From NCBI GenBank assembly GCA_964625855.1, contig CAZVFC010000018.1, positions 1-64,000 of the forward strand: a stretch of DNA of 64,000 nucleotides, in the 5' to 3' direction. The translations under genes and the position numbers were made by a program. This document shows, in pieces, positions 8,837 to 17,827 of this stretch. This DNA is from JAPLUA01 sp964625855 (lineage in GTDB: Bacteria; Verrucomicrobiota; Verrucomicrobiia; Limisphaerales; UBA8199). The notes beneath the pieces were generated by a model, which made no database searches, had not been told where the DNA came from, and worked only from the letters and a program-made list of their open reading frames with translations. Numbering within the stretch: position 1 is the stretch's first letter; the number at the start of each line of letters is the position of its first letter.

Positions 8837-9403
8837 ATGGATCAGTGGCTTAAATCAGCCCCCATCGCGGACACGAGACCATTGAACTTTCTGGTGCGGA
8901 CACCAAACCGCCGCATTGCGCTCATTGCCTTGCTGGTGACTGCGCTCGACCAGTTGACCAAGCAGATCGTGCTGCGGTTCCTCACCCCCGGAGAGGAGCA
9001 GGTGATCGTAGATGGGTTCTTCAAGTTCGTATATTGGAAGAACACCGGGGCGGCGTGGAGCCTGTTTCGCGGCAACAATGAACTGCTCGCTGGCGTCGCC
9101 CTCCTCGCGCTGGTCGTCCTGTTTCTCAACCGGCATCATTTTGACTCGCGCACCCTCCTGAGCCAGGTTGCCTTTGGCATGATCTGCGGCGGCATCGTCG
9201 GCAATCTCATTGACCGGATATGGGCCGGGCATGTGATTGATTTCATCTACTTTTACCTCGAGCTGCGGAGCGGCACGGAGCTTGGGTTCCCCGCGTTCAA
9301 CGTCGCGGATAGCGCCATCTGTTCCGGGGTGGGTTTGGTATTCCTGATTACCTGGCGCAGCGACCACCCGGCCAAGCCGGCTGAATCTTCGCCCGCGAAG
9401 TAG
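8837..9403 (+). CDS. lspA: Lipoprotein signal peptidase (signal peptidase II)
   Basis: This inner-membrane aspartyl protease cleaves lipoprotein signal peptides after diacylglyceryl transfer. From ATG 8837 it has 188 residues (a TTG at 8828 is possible), slightly longer than usual because of an N-terminal extension. Four hydrophobic segments are visible. The catalytic aspartates fall in GNLIDRI and FNVADSAIC, and YWKNTGAAWSLF matches the conserved N-T/L-GAAF region. rluD starts 9 nt after the stop, the order found in many bacteria. Several products in the window carry candidate lipoboxes. Confidence 0.93.
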   Translation: MDQWLKSAPIADTRPLNFLVRTPNRRIALIALLVTALDQLTKQIVLRFLTPGEEQVIVDGFFKFVYWKNTGAAWSLFRGNNELLAGVALLALVVLFLNRHHFDSRTLLSQVAFGMICGGIVGNLIDRIWAGHVIDFIYFYLELRSGTELGFPAFNVADSAICSGVGLVFLITWRSDHPAKPAESSPAK

Positions 9404-9412
9404 TGCTTTGCG

Positions 9413-10354
9413 ATGCTCCCCGCTCGCACCGAAGTCCTGACCATCGAACACACCCTGCCAGCGGAACGGCTCGACTCCTTCCTGCGCGACCGCTTCCCCG
9501 CCGTGTCGCGGGGCACGATTCGGCGGCTGATTGACGAGGGTCACATCCGGGTGAACGGACGCACGGTCAAACCGACGCACTCTCCGCGCGCCGGCGAGCA
9601 GGTCGAGGTGCACTGGCCCGAGGCCCGTCCCACCCAGGCACAGCCCGAGGAAATGCCGCTCGACATCCTGCATGAGGATGAGGTGTTGCTGGTGCTGAAC
9701 AAGCCCCCCGGGCTCGTCGTGCACCCGGCTGCGGGCCACGAACAGCACACGCTGGTCAACGCACTGCTGCATCATTGCGCCGGGCAGTTGAGCGGCATTG
9801 GTGGTGTCGCGCGCCCGGGCATTGTTCACCGCCTCGACAAAGACACTAGCGGCTGCCTGGTCATAGCGAAAAGTGACGAGGCGCACCTAGCCCTCTCGAT
9901 CCAGTTCGCCACCCGCAAGGTGGAGAAGATCTACCAGGCCATCGTGTGTGGCGAGATGCCGCGCGATCAGGGCGAAATCCGCGCGGCCATTGCGCGGCAT
10001 CCCTCCCACCGCAAGCGCATGGCGGTGGACGACGACGCCGGCCGCGCGGCGCGGACGAGCTATCGCGTGCTCGAGCGCTTGCGCGGGGCGACGCTGGCCG
10101 AGGTCATCCTGCATACGGGACGCACGCACCAGATTCGGGTCCATTTCCAGTTCATCGGCTTCCCGCTCGTCGGCGACGTGACCTACGGCAACCGGCAGAA
10201 TCAGCGGCTCGAGGAACTGACTCATTACAGGGCGCCGCGCCAGATGCTCCACGCCGGCCAACTGTCCTTTACCCACCCGCGCACGGGCAAGCGGCTGAGC
10301 TTCAGCGCGCCGCAGCCGGAGGATTTCCTGGACGCATTGTCTGCGCTGCGCTGA
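9413..10354 (+). CDS. rluD: Ribosomal large subunit pseudouridine synthase, RluA/RluD family
   Basis: The protein has 313 residues. Residues about 15-65 form an S4 RNA-binding domain (RLDSFLRDRFPAVSRGTIRRLI, broken here into RLDSFL and SRGTIRRLI). The catalytic domain carries RPGIVHRLDKDTSGCLV, with the nucleophilic aspartate at about residue 142, plus HTGRTHQIRVHF and GDVTYG. Domain order and length match RluD, which modifies U1911, U1915 and U1917 of 23S rRNA in E. coli. Assignment to RluD rather than another RluA-family enzyme rests on the S4 domain and the lspA-rluD gene order. Confidence 0.88.
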   Translation: MLPARTEVLTIEHTLPAERLDSFLRDRFPAVSRGTIRRLIDEGHIRVNGRTVKPTHSPRAGEQVEVHWPEARPTQAQPEEMPLDILHEDEVLLVLNKPPGLVVHPAAGHEQHTLVNALLHHCAGQLSGIGGVARPGIVHRLDKDTSGCLVIAKSDEAHLALSIQFATRKVEKIYQAIVCGEMPRDQGEIRAAIARHPSHRKRMAVDDDAGRAARTSYRVLERLRGATLAEVILHTGRTHQIRVHFQFIGFPLVGDVTYGNRQNQRLEELTHYRAPRQMLHAGQLSFTHPRTGKRLSFSAPQPEDFLDALSALR

Positions 10355-10368
10355 AATGATCGGATTGT

Positions 10369-12258
10369 ATGAAGGCTTTGATGGCTGCTCTTCCTGCGGG
10401 TGCGCTGCGCCCGGTGGCTTTGGCATTATTGGTTATCCTGTCAGGCTTATCGCCCGGGGCAACCTTGCGGGCAGAGCCCTCTGCCGGTGAGCCAATAGAC
10501 GATTGCCAGTATCCGACGGATGCCGCGGCCGCCGGCGCCTGGCAACCGATGGCCGGCACGGCGCAGGCGCAGGCCGCGGTGGTCGCGGGCCGCCAGGCCT
10601 TGCGGCTGCCGTGCAATTTCGCTGGCACCAAAATCGAACGTGCTTCCTGGGACCGCAAGGCCGAGCTCGACCTCGCCTCCAACCGCGGCGTTCAATTCAA
10701 GGTGCTCTGCCGCGACGCCTCCCCGGTTTCCCACTTCAGTATCTACCTCCAAAGCGGCGAGGGTTGGTACCACGCGACCTTCTTTCCCGAATCGTCCGCC
10801 GGCTGGAACACCATCGAGGTTGATAAGACCGAGATGACCACGGAGGGTAAACCTGCCGGCTGGAGTCAGATCAAGACTATCCGGGTCTCGGCCTGGCGCT
10901 GGAAGGACAGCAGCACGGAGTTTTATCTGAGTGACCTTCGCAAGACCGACCCACTGCCCGCGGCCACCCCGCGCGAACTAGCCGAGACCGCGATCTCGGG
11001 CGTTGGGCGGTTCGCCAGCTTCACGACATTTCAGGACGCTACAAACCAAATCAGCGGCTTGAAAGGACAGGATACGCGCGTGGCGAAGGCTCTTGCCTCA
11101 GCCAACGCGTTGCGCGATGCGGCGCTCAAGCTGCTCGCTCAGCAGGAATTCCCCGAAGCGACCAGGCAAGCTGCGGCAGCGCACGAACAGCTCCTGGCGG
11201 CCTTCTGCCTGGCGCAAAAGCCCTTGCCCGGCGAGTTCCGCGCCTTCTGGTGCCACAGCGCGTTCGGGGTCCAGGGCATTGATTGGGACGAGGCCGTCCG
11301 CCGGTTGGCGGAGAATGGTTTTACCGCCATCTTGCCCAACATGCTTTGGGGGGGGGTGGCGTTCTACGAGAGCAAAGTCCTGCCCGTCGCGCCCCAGGTG
11401 GCCTCGCGCGGCGACCAAATTCGCAAGTGCCTGGCGGCGTGCCGCAAGTACGGCGTGCAAATGCACGTCTGGAAAGTGGATTGGAACCTGGGCTCCGCCG
11501 CGCCGAAGGATTTCGTGGCGAAGATGCGGCAGGCGGGCCGGCTGCAGGTTAGTTCGCAAGGCAAAGCGGAACCGTGGCTCTGCCCCTCCGACCCCGAGAA
11601 CCAGCAATTGGAAATTGCCTCGATGCTCGAAGTTGTCCGCAACTACGACGTGGACGGCATTCACTTCGACTACATCCGGTATCCCGACAACGATCACTGT
11701 TTCTGCGCCGGCTGCAAGGAACGGTTTCAGCGCGCGAGCGGCGCGACGTTGACAAATTGGCCCGGGGGCGTCCGCGCCGACGCCCCCCTCCGCCAGCACT
11801 GGCTCGATTGGCGGCGGGGCAACATTACGACGGTGGTCAAGGCGGTAAGCGAACAGGCCCGTGCCATCAAACCCAGGATCAAAGTCTCAGCGGCCGTGTT
11901 CCAAAACTGGGCGGCGGACCGCGATGGCGTCGGCCAGGACTGGAAGCTGTGGTGCGACAAGGGCTACCTCGATTTCGTCTGTCCGATGGATTACACGCCG
12001 AGCAACCGCCGCTTTGAGACGCTGGTCACCCGGCAACTCGAGTGGGCGGGGCGGACGCCGTGTTACCCGGGCATCGGCGTCAGCGCTTCCTCGTCGCGCT
12101 TCGGAGCAGATCGCGTAATCGAGCAGATCAACATCGCGCGCCGCCATGAGACGCACGGCTTCGTCATCTTCAACTACGGGGTCAAAGAGAGCAACGAGCT
12201 GCTGCCCATGCTGGGAATGGGGATAACAGCCAAAGACTCGACGGCGCCACACCCTTGA
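10369..12258 (+). CDS. Secreted glycoside-hydrolase-like protein (GHL10 / COG1649 type)
   Basis: The 629-residue protein has an N-terminal signal peptide (LRPVALALLVILSGLSPGATLRA). Residues about 35-200 look like a carbohydrate-binding beta-sandwich (FKVLCRDASPVSHFSIYLQS, then GWYHATFFP). From about residue 290 the sequence matches the GHL10 TIM barrel: FRAFWCHSAF, NGFTAILPNMLWGG, YGVQMHVWKVDWN, VVRNYDVDGIHFDYIRYP and LDFVCPMDYTP. The Asp residues of the GIHFDYIRYP strand are the expected catalytic region. Members of this group are uncharacterised or act on oligosaccharides. I cannot give a substrate. Confidence 0.8.
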   Translation: MKALMAALPAGALRPVALALLVILSGLSPGATLRAEPSAGEPIDDCQYPTDAAAAGAWQPMAGTAQAQAAVVAGRQALRLPCNFAGTKIERASWDRKAELDLASNRGVQFKVLCRDASPVSHFSIYLQSGEGWYHATFFPESSAGWNTIEVDKTEMTTEGKPAGWSQIKTIRVSAWRWKDSSTEFYLSDLRKTDPLPAATPRELAETAISGVGRFASFTTFQDATNQISGLKGQDTRVAKALASANALRDAALKLLAQQEFPEATRQAAAAHEQLLAAFCLAQKPLPGEFRAFWCHSAFGVQGIDWDEAVRRLAENGFTAILPNMLWGGVAFYESKVLPVAPQVASRGDQIRKCLAACRKYGVQMHVWKVDWNLGSAAPKDFVAKMRQAGRLQVSSQGKAEPWLCPSDPENQQLEIASMLEVVRNYDVDGIHFDYIRYPDNDHCFCAGCKERFQRASGATLTNWPGGVRADAPLRQHWLDWRRGNITTVVKAVSEQARAIKPRIKVSAAVFQNWAADRDGVGQDWKLWCDKGYLDFVCPMDYTPSNRRFETLVTRQLEWAGRTPCYPGIGVSASSSRFGADRVIEQINIARRHETHGFVIFNYGVKESNELLPMLGMGITAKDSTAPHP

Positions 12259-12281
12259 ACCTGGAGGCCGCAATTGAGTCT

Positions 12282-12428
12282 CCCGCTAAACACGCTAAAC
12301 AAGCTAAAGAAAAGGCCCGAATGAAGCCTCGTGAGGCACTCTGGCGTTACCCCGCAGGGGAACGCTGACCGCAACGGGGACAGGGTTGCGAGCCTGCGGT
12401 TTTTCGCGTGGTTAGCGTGTTTGGCGGG
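12282..12428. repeat. Long-range inverted repeat between two genes
   Basis: A 17-bp arm CCCGCTAAACACGCTAA at 12282-12298 pairs with TTAGCGTGTTTGGCGGG at 12412-12428 with one mismatch. About 113 nt are enclosed. It lies in the gap between two plus-strand genes and is not followed by a T tract, so it is not a simple terminator. Confidence 0.7.
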
Positions 12429-12505
12429 CCAGTTCTTCGGGACCTGCGCATCACTTTCCCGCGGCCCGCCTTGCCAGCCCGTAGCTCCTGCCCCATCCTT
12501 TCTCC

Positions 12506-13903
12506 ATGAGCATCGCACAGTCAGGTTTCGACTATGACGTCGCCATCATCGGCGGGGGTAGTGGGGGTTACGCCGCGGCGCGGACCGCCGCCGGCGAGGG
12601 CCTGAGGACCCTCGTCATCGAGGGAGGCGAGGAAGTCGGCGGCCTGTGCATCCTGCGCGGCTGCATGCCCACCAAAGCCCTGCTCTACGCGGCTGAAGTC
12701 CTGCACCTGGCCGGGCATCCGCAGCCGTGGGGCATCCGCACCGAGAATGTGGATTTCGATTTCGGGCAAGTCATGGCCCGCAAGAACACGTTGATCAAGG
12801 ACTTCGCGGACTACCGCCGGCAGCAGCTCGCCAACGGTAAGTTCAAGTTCCGGCGCGCGCAAGCCAGGTTTGCCGATCCGCACACGCTGGAACTCAGCAC
12901 CGGCGACCGGTTGACCGCCGCGCACTTCGTCGTTGCTACCGGCTCGGTCGTCAGCACCCCGCCGTTGCCCCAGCTCGAAAACGCCGGCTACCTGACCAGC
13001 GACACCGCCCTAGCGCTGACCCGGCTGCCGAAATCCCTGATTGTCCTGGGCGGCGGACCAGTGGCCCTGGAGTTCGCCCAGTTCTTCGCGCGCTTTGGCG
13101 TTCAGGTCACTTTGGTTCAGCGCAGTGCGCATGTGGCAAAGGCGCTGGACGAGGATGCGGCCACCGAACTGGAGAAGGTCTTCCGCCGTGAAGGCATCTC
13201 CGTTTACACCGGCACCCGGCTGCTATCGGCCCGGCGCACCGAAGGTGGGAAAGAAGTCGCCATCGAGCACCAAGGGCAGACGGTGCGGGTGCAGGCGGAG
13301 GAAATCTTTCACGGGCTCGGTCGCTCGCCGAATACCGCCGGGCTCGGTCTGGACAACGCCGGGGTCAGGCTCGAATCCGGCCGCGCCGTCACGAACCTGC
13401 AGATGCAAACCAGCGCGCCGCACATCTATGCCGCCGGGGACTGCACCGGCTTGCACGAAATCGTGCATATTGCCATTCAGCAGGGCGAAACCGCCGCCTA
13501 CAATATCGCTCACCCCGATCGTGCGAGACCGATGGACTACCGCCTGCTCACCGAAGTGATCTTCACCGAACCGCAGATTGCGGTGGTCGGCCTGACCGAA
13601 AAGGCGGCCCGCGCCCGTAACATCCCTTACTTGTCAGCGAGCTACCCCTTCAACGATCACGGCAAGTCGCTCATCATGGAGGCGAAAGACGGCTTCGTGA
13701 AGTTGCTGGCTGACCCGCGGAGCGGTGAAATCCTCGGTGGCGCCTGCGTCGGCCCGGCCGGGGGCGAACTGATTCACGAAATCACTGCCGCCATGTACAA
13801 GCGCATGACCGTCCATGAACTAGCCGCCATGCCGCATTACCATCCCACCCTGGCGGAAATCTGGACCTACCCCGCGGAAGAACTGGCCGGCCAGTGCCGC
13901 TGA
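12506..13903 (+). CDS. Pyridine nucleotide-disulfide oxidoreductase (dihydrolipoyl dehydrogenase / mercuric reductase type)
   Basis: The 465-residue flavoprotein contains every signature of the class I disulfide oxidoreductases: FAD loop AIIGGGSGGYAAA, redox-active pair in GGLCILRGCMPTK (C48 and C53), NAD-binding LIVLGGGPVALEFAQ, the second FAD motif IYAAGDCTG and the C-terminal dimer-interface HYHPTLAE, which supplies the catalytic His-Glu pair. It stands alone, away from any 2-oxoacid dehydrogenase genes, and CILRGCMPTK departs from the CLNxGCIPSK typical of Lpd. It may act on another disulfide or as a quinone or metal reductase. No HMA domain is present. Confidence 0.82.
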   Translation: MSIAQSGFDYDVAIIGGGSGGYAAARTAAGEGLRTLVIEGGEEVGGLCILRGCMPTKALLYAAEVLHLAGHPQPWGIRTENVDFDFGQVMARKNTLIKDFADYRRQQLANGKFKFRRAQARFADPHTLELSTGDRLTAAHFVVATGSVVSTPPLPQLENAGYLTSDTALALTRLPKSLIVLGGGPVALEFAQFFARFGVQVTLVQRSAHVAKALDEDAATELEKVFRREGISVYTGTRLLSARRTEGGKEVAIEHQGQTVRVQAEEIFHGLGRSPNTAGLGLDNAGVRLESGRAVTNLQMQTSAPHIYAAGDCTGLHEIVHIAIQQGETAAYNIAHPDRARPMDYRLLTEVIFTEPQIAVVGLTEKAARARNIPYLSASYPFNDHGKSLIMEAKDGFVKLLADPRSGEILGGACVGPAGGELIHEITAAMYKRMTVHELAAMPHYHPTLAEIWTYPAEELAGQCR

Positions 13904-14055
13904 ACTTGCCAGGGAAGAAGCGGAGTTCATCTGCGACGTGAGCGTCCGGCAGTGCCTGAGGTCAGCATGACCTTCGGTTTCAGCTTGCCCTGGTAGGACC
14001 ACCCGCAAGGAGTGTCAATACTGAGCAGCCCACCCGCGGTGCAGATGAAAGGGGG

Positions 14056-14997
14056 CTAGGACTGACCGGCGGCGCTGAGGGCCCTAACCGTGGCCTCCAG
14101 ACTCGCCAGGTCGGCTACGGCAAGAACCTGCGCGGTTTTGTCTATGCGCCTCATGAATCCGCTCAGGGCCGTGCCCGGCCCCAGTTCGATGAACCGGGTG
14201 AAACCTTGCGCGACCAGGTAGCGCATGGACTCCTCCCAGCGCACCGACGAGGTCACCTGCTCGACCAGCCGGGCACGGATCGCCTCGGGGCCATCGTGTG
14301 GCAGGGCGTTGACGTTGGCGAGGACGGGCACCGCAGGCGATGAGAGAGCCACGCGCGCCAGTTCGACCTCCAGCTTGGGCTGAGCGCTGGCCATCAATGG
14401 AGAATGATACGCGCCGGCTACCGGGAGAGGGATGGCGCGCCGGGCACCTTTGACCTTCGCCAACTCACAGGCCTGCGCGATCTTGTCCTTCGGCCCCGAG
14501 ATTACGAGTTGCCCGGGGCAGTTCAGGTTCGCCAGCACGACACCCGCCTGGGCGCAGACTCCGCGCGTGGGCGCCTCTTCCAGGCCGATGATCGCCGCCA
14601 TGCCGCCCTGGGTGGCGACGCACGCCTCCTGCATGAACCGCCCGCGCAAGCGCACCAACTTTAAGCCGTCTTGAAAACGAATCGCGCCCGCGGCGGTCAG
14701 TGCCGTGAACTCACCCAGCGACAAGCCGGCGGCGGCCTGGAAGCTCAGTGAAGGCGCGCGCTCCTTGAGCAACTCAAAGGCCACCCAGCTCACCAGGAAG
14801 ATCCCCGGCTGCGCGTGCTCTGTCTTGGTCAGCTCCGCTTCGGGTCCGCGGAAACATACGGACGCCAGATCGTAGCCGAGCGCCGCGTTAGCCTGGTCGA
14901 ACCAGGCCTTGGCGGTCGGAGAATGCTGCGCGAAATCCAGGCCCATCCCCACCACTTGTGCTCCCTGACCCGCAAATAACAGTGCCGTCTTGTTCAT
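14056..14997 (-). CDS. fabD: Malonyl CoA-acyl carrier protein transacylase
   Basis: FabD loads malonyl onto ACP for fatty acid synthesis. At 313 residues it is full length. LLFAGQGAQVVGMG opens the protein, the nucleophile lies in AAGLSLGEFTAL (Ser about 93), and PVAGAYHSPLM carries the catalytic His. FIELGPGTALSGFM closes the fold. It is encoded alone; the other fab genes are not within the window. It diverges from the MFS gene across a 495-nt gap. Confidence 0.94.
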   Translation of the reverse strand: MNKTALLFAGQGAQVVGMGLDFAQHSPTAKAWFDQANAALGYDLASVCFRGPEAELTKTEHAQPGIFLVSWVAFELLKERAPSLSFQAAAGLSLGEFTALTAAGAIRFQDGLKLVRLRGRFMQEACVATQGGMAAIIGLEEAPTRGVCAQAGVVLANLNCPGQLVISGPKDKIAQACELAKVKGARRAIPLPVAGAYHSPLMASAQPKLEVELARVALSSPAVPVLANVNALPHDGPEAIRARLVEQVTSSVRWEESMRYLVAQGFTRFIELGPGTALSGFMRRIDKTAQVLAVADLASLEATVRALSAAGQS

Positions 14998-15492
14998 AGT
15001 CGGACGCGACTAAACACGAAAGCGCGCCTGGAGGAAAGCAGAGATGTGCTTCAAGGTCTGGGAAAACGGTATCCGAGATGATAGAGGATTCAGCACTTGC
15101 CAGACCCATGGCTCCTATGACGCGTGCGGTTCATAAAGATAATGCTGACACTGCGGTTCGCGCTCGCGTGGGCGCCGCTCGTGTCACATTGCCCACTGGA
15201 GTGATGTAAATAGACAGCCGGGCGCGGCTCGAACCATATCCGGATGTGAGGATGGGTGTTTCGGGCGGACGATCGCTCAGCCAACCGCCACAACCGGCCC
15301 AACACAACTCCTCGCCGCCTCCACAACCCTGCTCATGGATCAGGAGGTCTGCAGCCTGTTGTAACCCCTGCCGAGGTGTGACTTGCAGAAGTGTGACTTG
15401 GAAGGCGTCGGTGGTCTGTCAAGAGCGGTTGCGCGGGGGCGAGCGCTACTTCCGGCTTTCGGCCCGCCGGGAAGCGGCTACTGTTTCGGGCG
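14998..15492. other. Divergent intergenic region, no gene recognised
   Basis: This gap separates fabD (minus) and an MFS gene (plus) and should contain both promoters, but I see no convincing -35/-10 pair. Two partial repeats of AGTGTGACTTG-like sequence occur near 15377-15402. No credible open frame was found. Confidence 0.35.
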
Positions 15493-16737
15493 ATGCTTGA
15501 CCACAGTCGCACAGCCATAACCTACCGCTACGAATGCTGGCGGGCGGTGCCGGCCGGGGTGATCGAGGCGGCGGGGACGGTGTTCCTGCTGCTGATCGCG
15601 GTTCGGCATTATCAGGCGGGCCCTCTGGCCAAGGCGATGGTTGCCGGGGGCGGGAGTCTGGGTCTGATTGTGGCGCCGTGGGTGGTGTCGCGGGTCGAGG
15701 CCGCCGGCTGGCCGGTGGCCAAAGCAGCCGCGCGCCTGGCCTGGCTGGGCGCGTTGAGCCTGGTGGTGATGGCCCTGGTGCCGGTGTTGCCGGTCTTCGT
15801 CGCTGGTTCGGTGGTGGCGCTGGCCACGTCGGCCGCGGCCATCCCGCTGCTGACCCAGATTTACCAGGAGAACTATCCCGAGCGCGAGCGCGGCCGGCGG
15901 TTTGCGCGGACCATGATGATCCGGATCGCCACGGCCGCGCTGTTCAGCGACCTGGCGGGGCGCGCCCTGTCCGGCCATATTGACCGGTTCCGGTGGTTAC
16001 TGGTGATCTTTGCGGGGGCGTTTGCTTTCACCGGTTTCTGCCTGGGGCGTTGCCCTTCGCGGCCGCTCACCGCGTCGGGCGGCACCCACCCGTTCCGCGC
16101 GTTGCGCTATGCGCGGGATGACCGGCTGTTCCGGCAAACCCTGATCGCGTGGATGTTCCTGGGTTTCGCCCTATTGATGATGGTGCCGTTGCGGGTGGAG
16201 TACCTGGCTAATGCCCGCTATGGCGTGCGGTGGCACGGGGAGTTGCTAACCGCCGGGACGGTTGCCCTGCTGACGGGGGTCATTCCTAATATCGCGCGCC
16301 TGGTATTGAACCCGCTCTGGGGCTGGCTCTTCGACCGCATGAACTTCTTCGTGCTGCGGCTGACGTTGAACCTGGGTTTCGCGCTGGGCATCCTCTCCTT
16401 TTTTGTGAGCGGCAGCGTAGCCGGGCTGGTGACGGGCGCGGTGCTGTTTGGGATCGCCAACGGCGGCGCCGACGTGGCGTGGGGCCTGTGGGTGACAAAG
16501 TTTGCTCCGCCGGAACGGGTGGCGGATTACATGGCGGTGCACACCTGCTTTACCGGAGTGCGCGGCGTGGTGGCTCCGGTGGTGGCGTTCTACCTCGTTT
16601 CCCGGCTGCCCCTGAACGTGCTGGGGTGGATCAGTGTGGGGTTGATCGCGGTCGGGTCCGCGTTTCTGGTGCCGGAGATCAAGCTCGGCAAGGGGGCGCG
16701 GCGCGGGGTGGCTTTGGTGGAGGAGGTTTCCGAGTAA
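15493..16737 (+). CDS. MFS transporter
   Basis: The 414-residue inner-membrane protein has about ten to twelve hydrophobic helices. The pattern is that of a major facilitator: FLLLIAVRHYQAG and LGLIVAPWVVSRVEA at the N-terminus, a basic cytoplasmic loop YPERERGRRFARTMM, and a second half beginning at LIAWMFLGFALLMMVPL with LFDRMNFFVLRL as a loop motif. VADYMAVHTCFTGVRGVVAP resembles the helix-11 region of verrucomicrobial MFS proteins. The substrate is unknown. Confidence 0.75.
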   Translation: MLDHSRTAITYRYECWRAVPAGVIEAAGTVFLLLIAVRHYQAGPLAKAMVAGGGSLGLIVAPWVVSRVEAAGWPVAKAAARLAWLGALSLVVMALVPVLPVFVAGSVVALATSAAAIPLLTQIYQENYPERERGRRFARTMMIRIATAALFSDLAGRALSGHIDRFRWLLVIFAGAFAFTGFCLGRCPSRPLTASGGTHPFRALRYARDDRLFRQTLIAWMFLGFALLMMVPLRVEYLANARYGVRWHGELLTAGTVALLTGVIPNIARLVLNPLWGWLFDRMNFFVLRLTLNLGFALGILSFFVSGSVAGLVTGAVLFGIANGGADVAWGLWVTKFAPPERVADYMAVHTCFTGVRGVVAPVVAFYLVSRLPLNVLGWISVGLIAVGSAFLVPEIKLGKGARRGVALVEEVSE

Positions 16738-16905
16738 GAGCCTGGCCTGTGTAGGCTTCGCCAACGCGGCGCCATTCGCTTCCCCGTCCCGAACTCCGTC
16801 CACGAGCCCAACCGTTGCAATCTGGAGCCCCTTAAGCCAGAAACGCCAAAAATAGCGCTATACCTTGTGCTCGCGCGATGACGGCTGACACTACAGGTGG
16901 TATGA

Positions 16906-17092
16906 CTCGGCTGGGCTCATTTCCAATTGCCGATACGGCCCCCGAAAACCCGGGCCAACAGACCAATGGCGAGTGCGAGGACGACGACGAGGACGATTCG
17001 GAATGAGCTTAGGATAGGCCCGTCATTGTTGCACAACCGTATTCGTTTGATGCAGCCCTGGGGTCACCCACAGCCTGGTGCGCAAGAACTTG
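16906..17092. repeat. 187-bp direct repeat, copy 1
   Basis: This copy matches 17828-18014 with 13 mismatches and no gaps (about 93 percent identity), at an offset of 922 bp. A further 28 bp beginning CAGCTTATCTTAAG (17102-17129) recur at 18065-18092. The minus strand holds an open frame of up to 39 codons ending at the TGA about 16919, with a hydrophobic core (FRIVLVVVLALAIG) and the tail RVFGGRIGNWK; the plus strand holds a 34-codon acidic frame at 16902-17006. The pair brackets the toxin-antitoxin scar. Confidence 0.85.
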
Positions 17093-17273
17093 GACCGGGG
17101 TCAGCTTATCTTAAGTCCGGCGCACTGGACTGTGCTGAGCGCCTCAAGAACCCGCCCGGGAAGGAGCACCGAGACTACTTGGACGAGCAGCTCTGGCACT
17201 TGCTGGATTGGAAGGTCGTACCTTCGTGAAGTGGCGGCTTGACTGAAGAGCGTGAAACGCCCATGTTTCACAT

Positions 17274-17600
17274 ATGAATGCGAATACGGCCACCATCCGC
17301 CAACTGCGGACCGACTTCCGTTCGGTGAAGCGGAGAATCGAACAGCACGGCGAAGTGGTCGTCACCGACCACGGCGAGCCGGCCTATGTGATCAAGTTAT
17401 TGCCTGCGCCCGCCAAAAAGCGCCCCCTTCTTCCCGACTACTACGCGCGGCTGCGGAAACGCCAGCCCAAAGGGCTTTCCGCTGCGGACACGCGCGAGTT
17501 CTGGGAGGAGGAACACGCCGAAGCTGGGTACCCGGTCGCTGGACGTACTGCACGTGGCGTGCGCGCGGGAGCTGAAGCTGCGCTATTTTCTGACGTTTGA
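17274..17600 (+). CDS. Phd/YefM-type antitoxin with altered C-terminus
   Basis: The protein has 108 residues. MNANTATIRQLRTDF, then VKRRIEQHGEVVVTDHGEPAYVIK, is the DNA-binding Phd/YefM fold of type II antitoxins, followed by the linker DYYARLRKRQPKGLS, which is common in verrucomicrobial homologues. The natural toxin-binding tail appears to end near FWEEEHAE (about residue 83). The last 25 residues read through, in another frame, the remnant of the toxin gene. I infer that a deletion joined the antitoxin to the toxin 3-prime end. A functional antitoxin N-domain may still repress its own promoter. Confidence 0.78.
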   Translation: MNANTATIRQLRTDFRSVKRRIEQHGEVVVTDHGEPAYVIKLLPAPAKKRPLLPDYYARLRKRQPKGLSAADTREFWEEEHAEAGYPVAGRTARGVRAGAEAALFSDV

Positions 17601-17655
17601 CGAGCGGCAGCAGCAACTCGCGGTGGCGGCAGGCTTGAAGATGGCGCGATTGTGA
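17524..17655 (+). pseudogene. 3-prime remnant of a PIN-domain (VapC-like) toxin gene
   Basis: Read in the frame starting at 17524, 43 codons give LGTRSLDVLHVACARELKLR, then YFLTFDERQQQLAVAAGLK and MARL before the stop. This is the C-terminal third of a PIN toxin: the LDVLHVA helix and the TFDERQ strand-turn that carries a conserved acidic residue of the metal site. The N-terminal two thirds, including the first catalytic Asp, are missing. The fragment overlaps the antitoxin reading frame. Confidence 0.75.
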
Positions 17656-17827
17656 GGTGGTTCAGCGGCATCTACGATTCGTGCCCTCCGATTTCAACTT
17701 TCAGCGTTTCAGCGTCTCAGTTTCATCCCTCGCGCCAGTCGGGCATCGTGCGCCGGGTGTGCTGATCAGGGGATAGTCAGGCGCCGATCCTGGCGCTTCA
17801 AATCCGGCGACAGATTAGTGTCAATGT

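Noticed and set aside
16902..17006. 34-codon acidic frame (GECEDDDEDDSE end) on the plus strand of the repeat
   Set aside because: In copy 2 the ATG is not conserved and the acidic run can be explained by low-complexity DNA; kept only as a note in the repeat entry.
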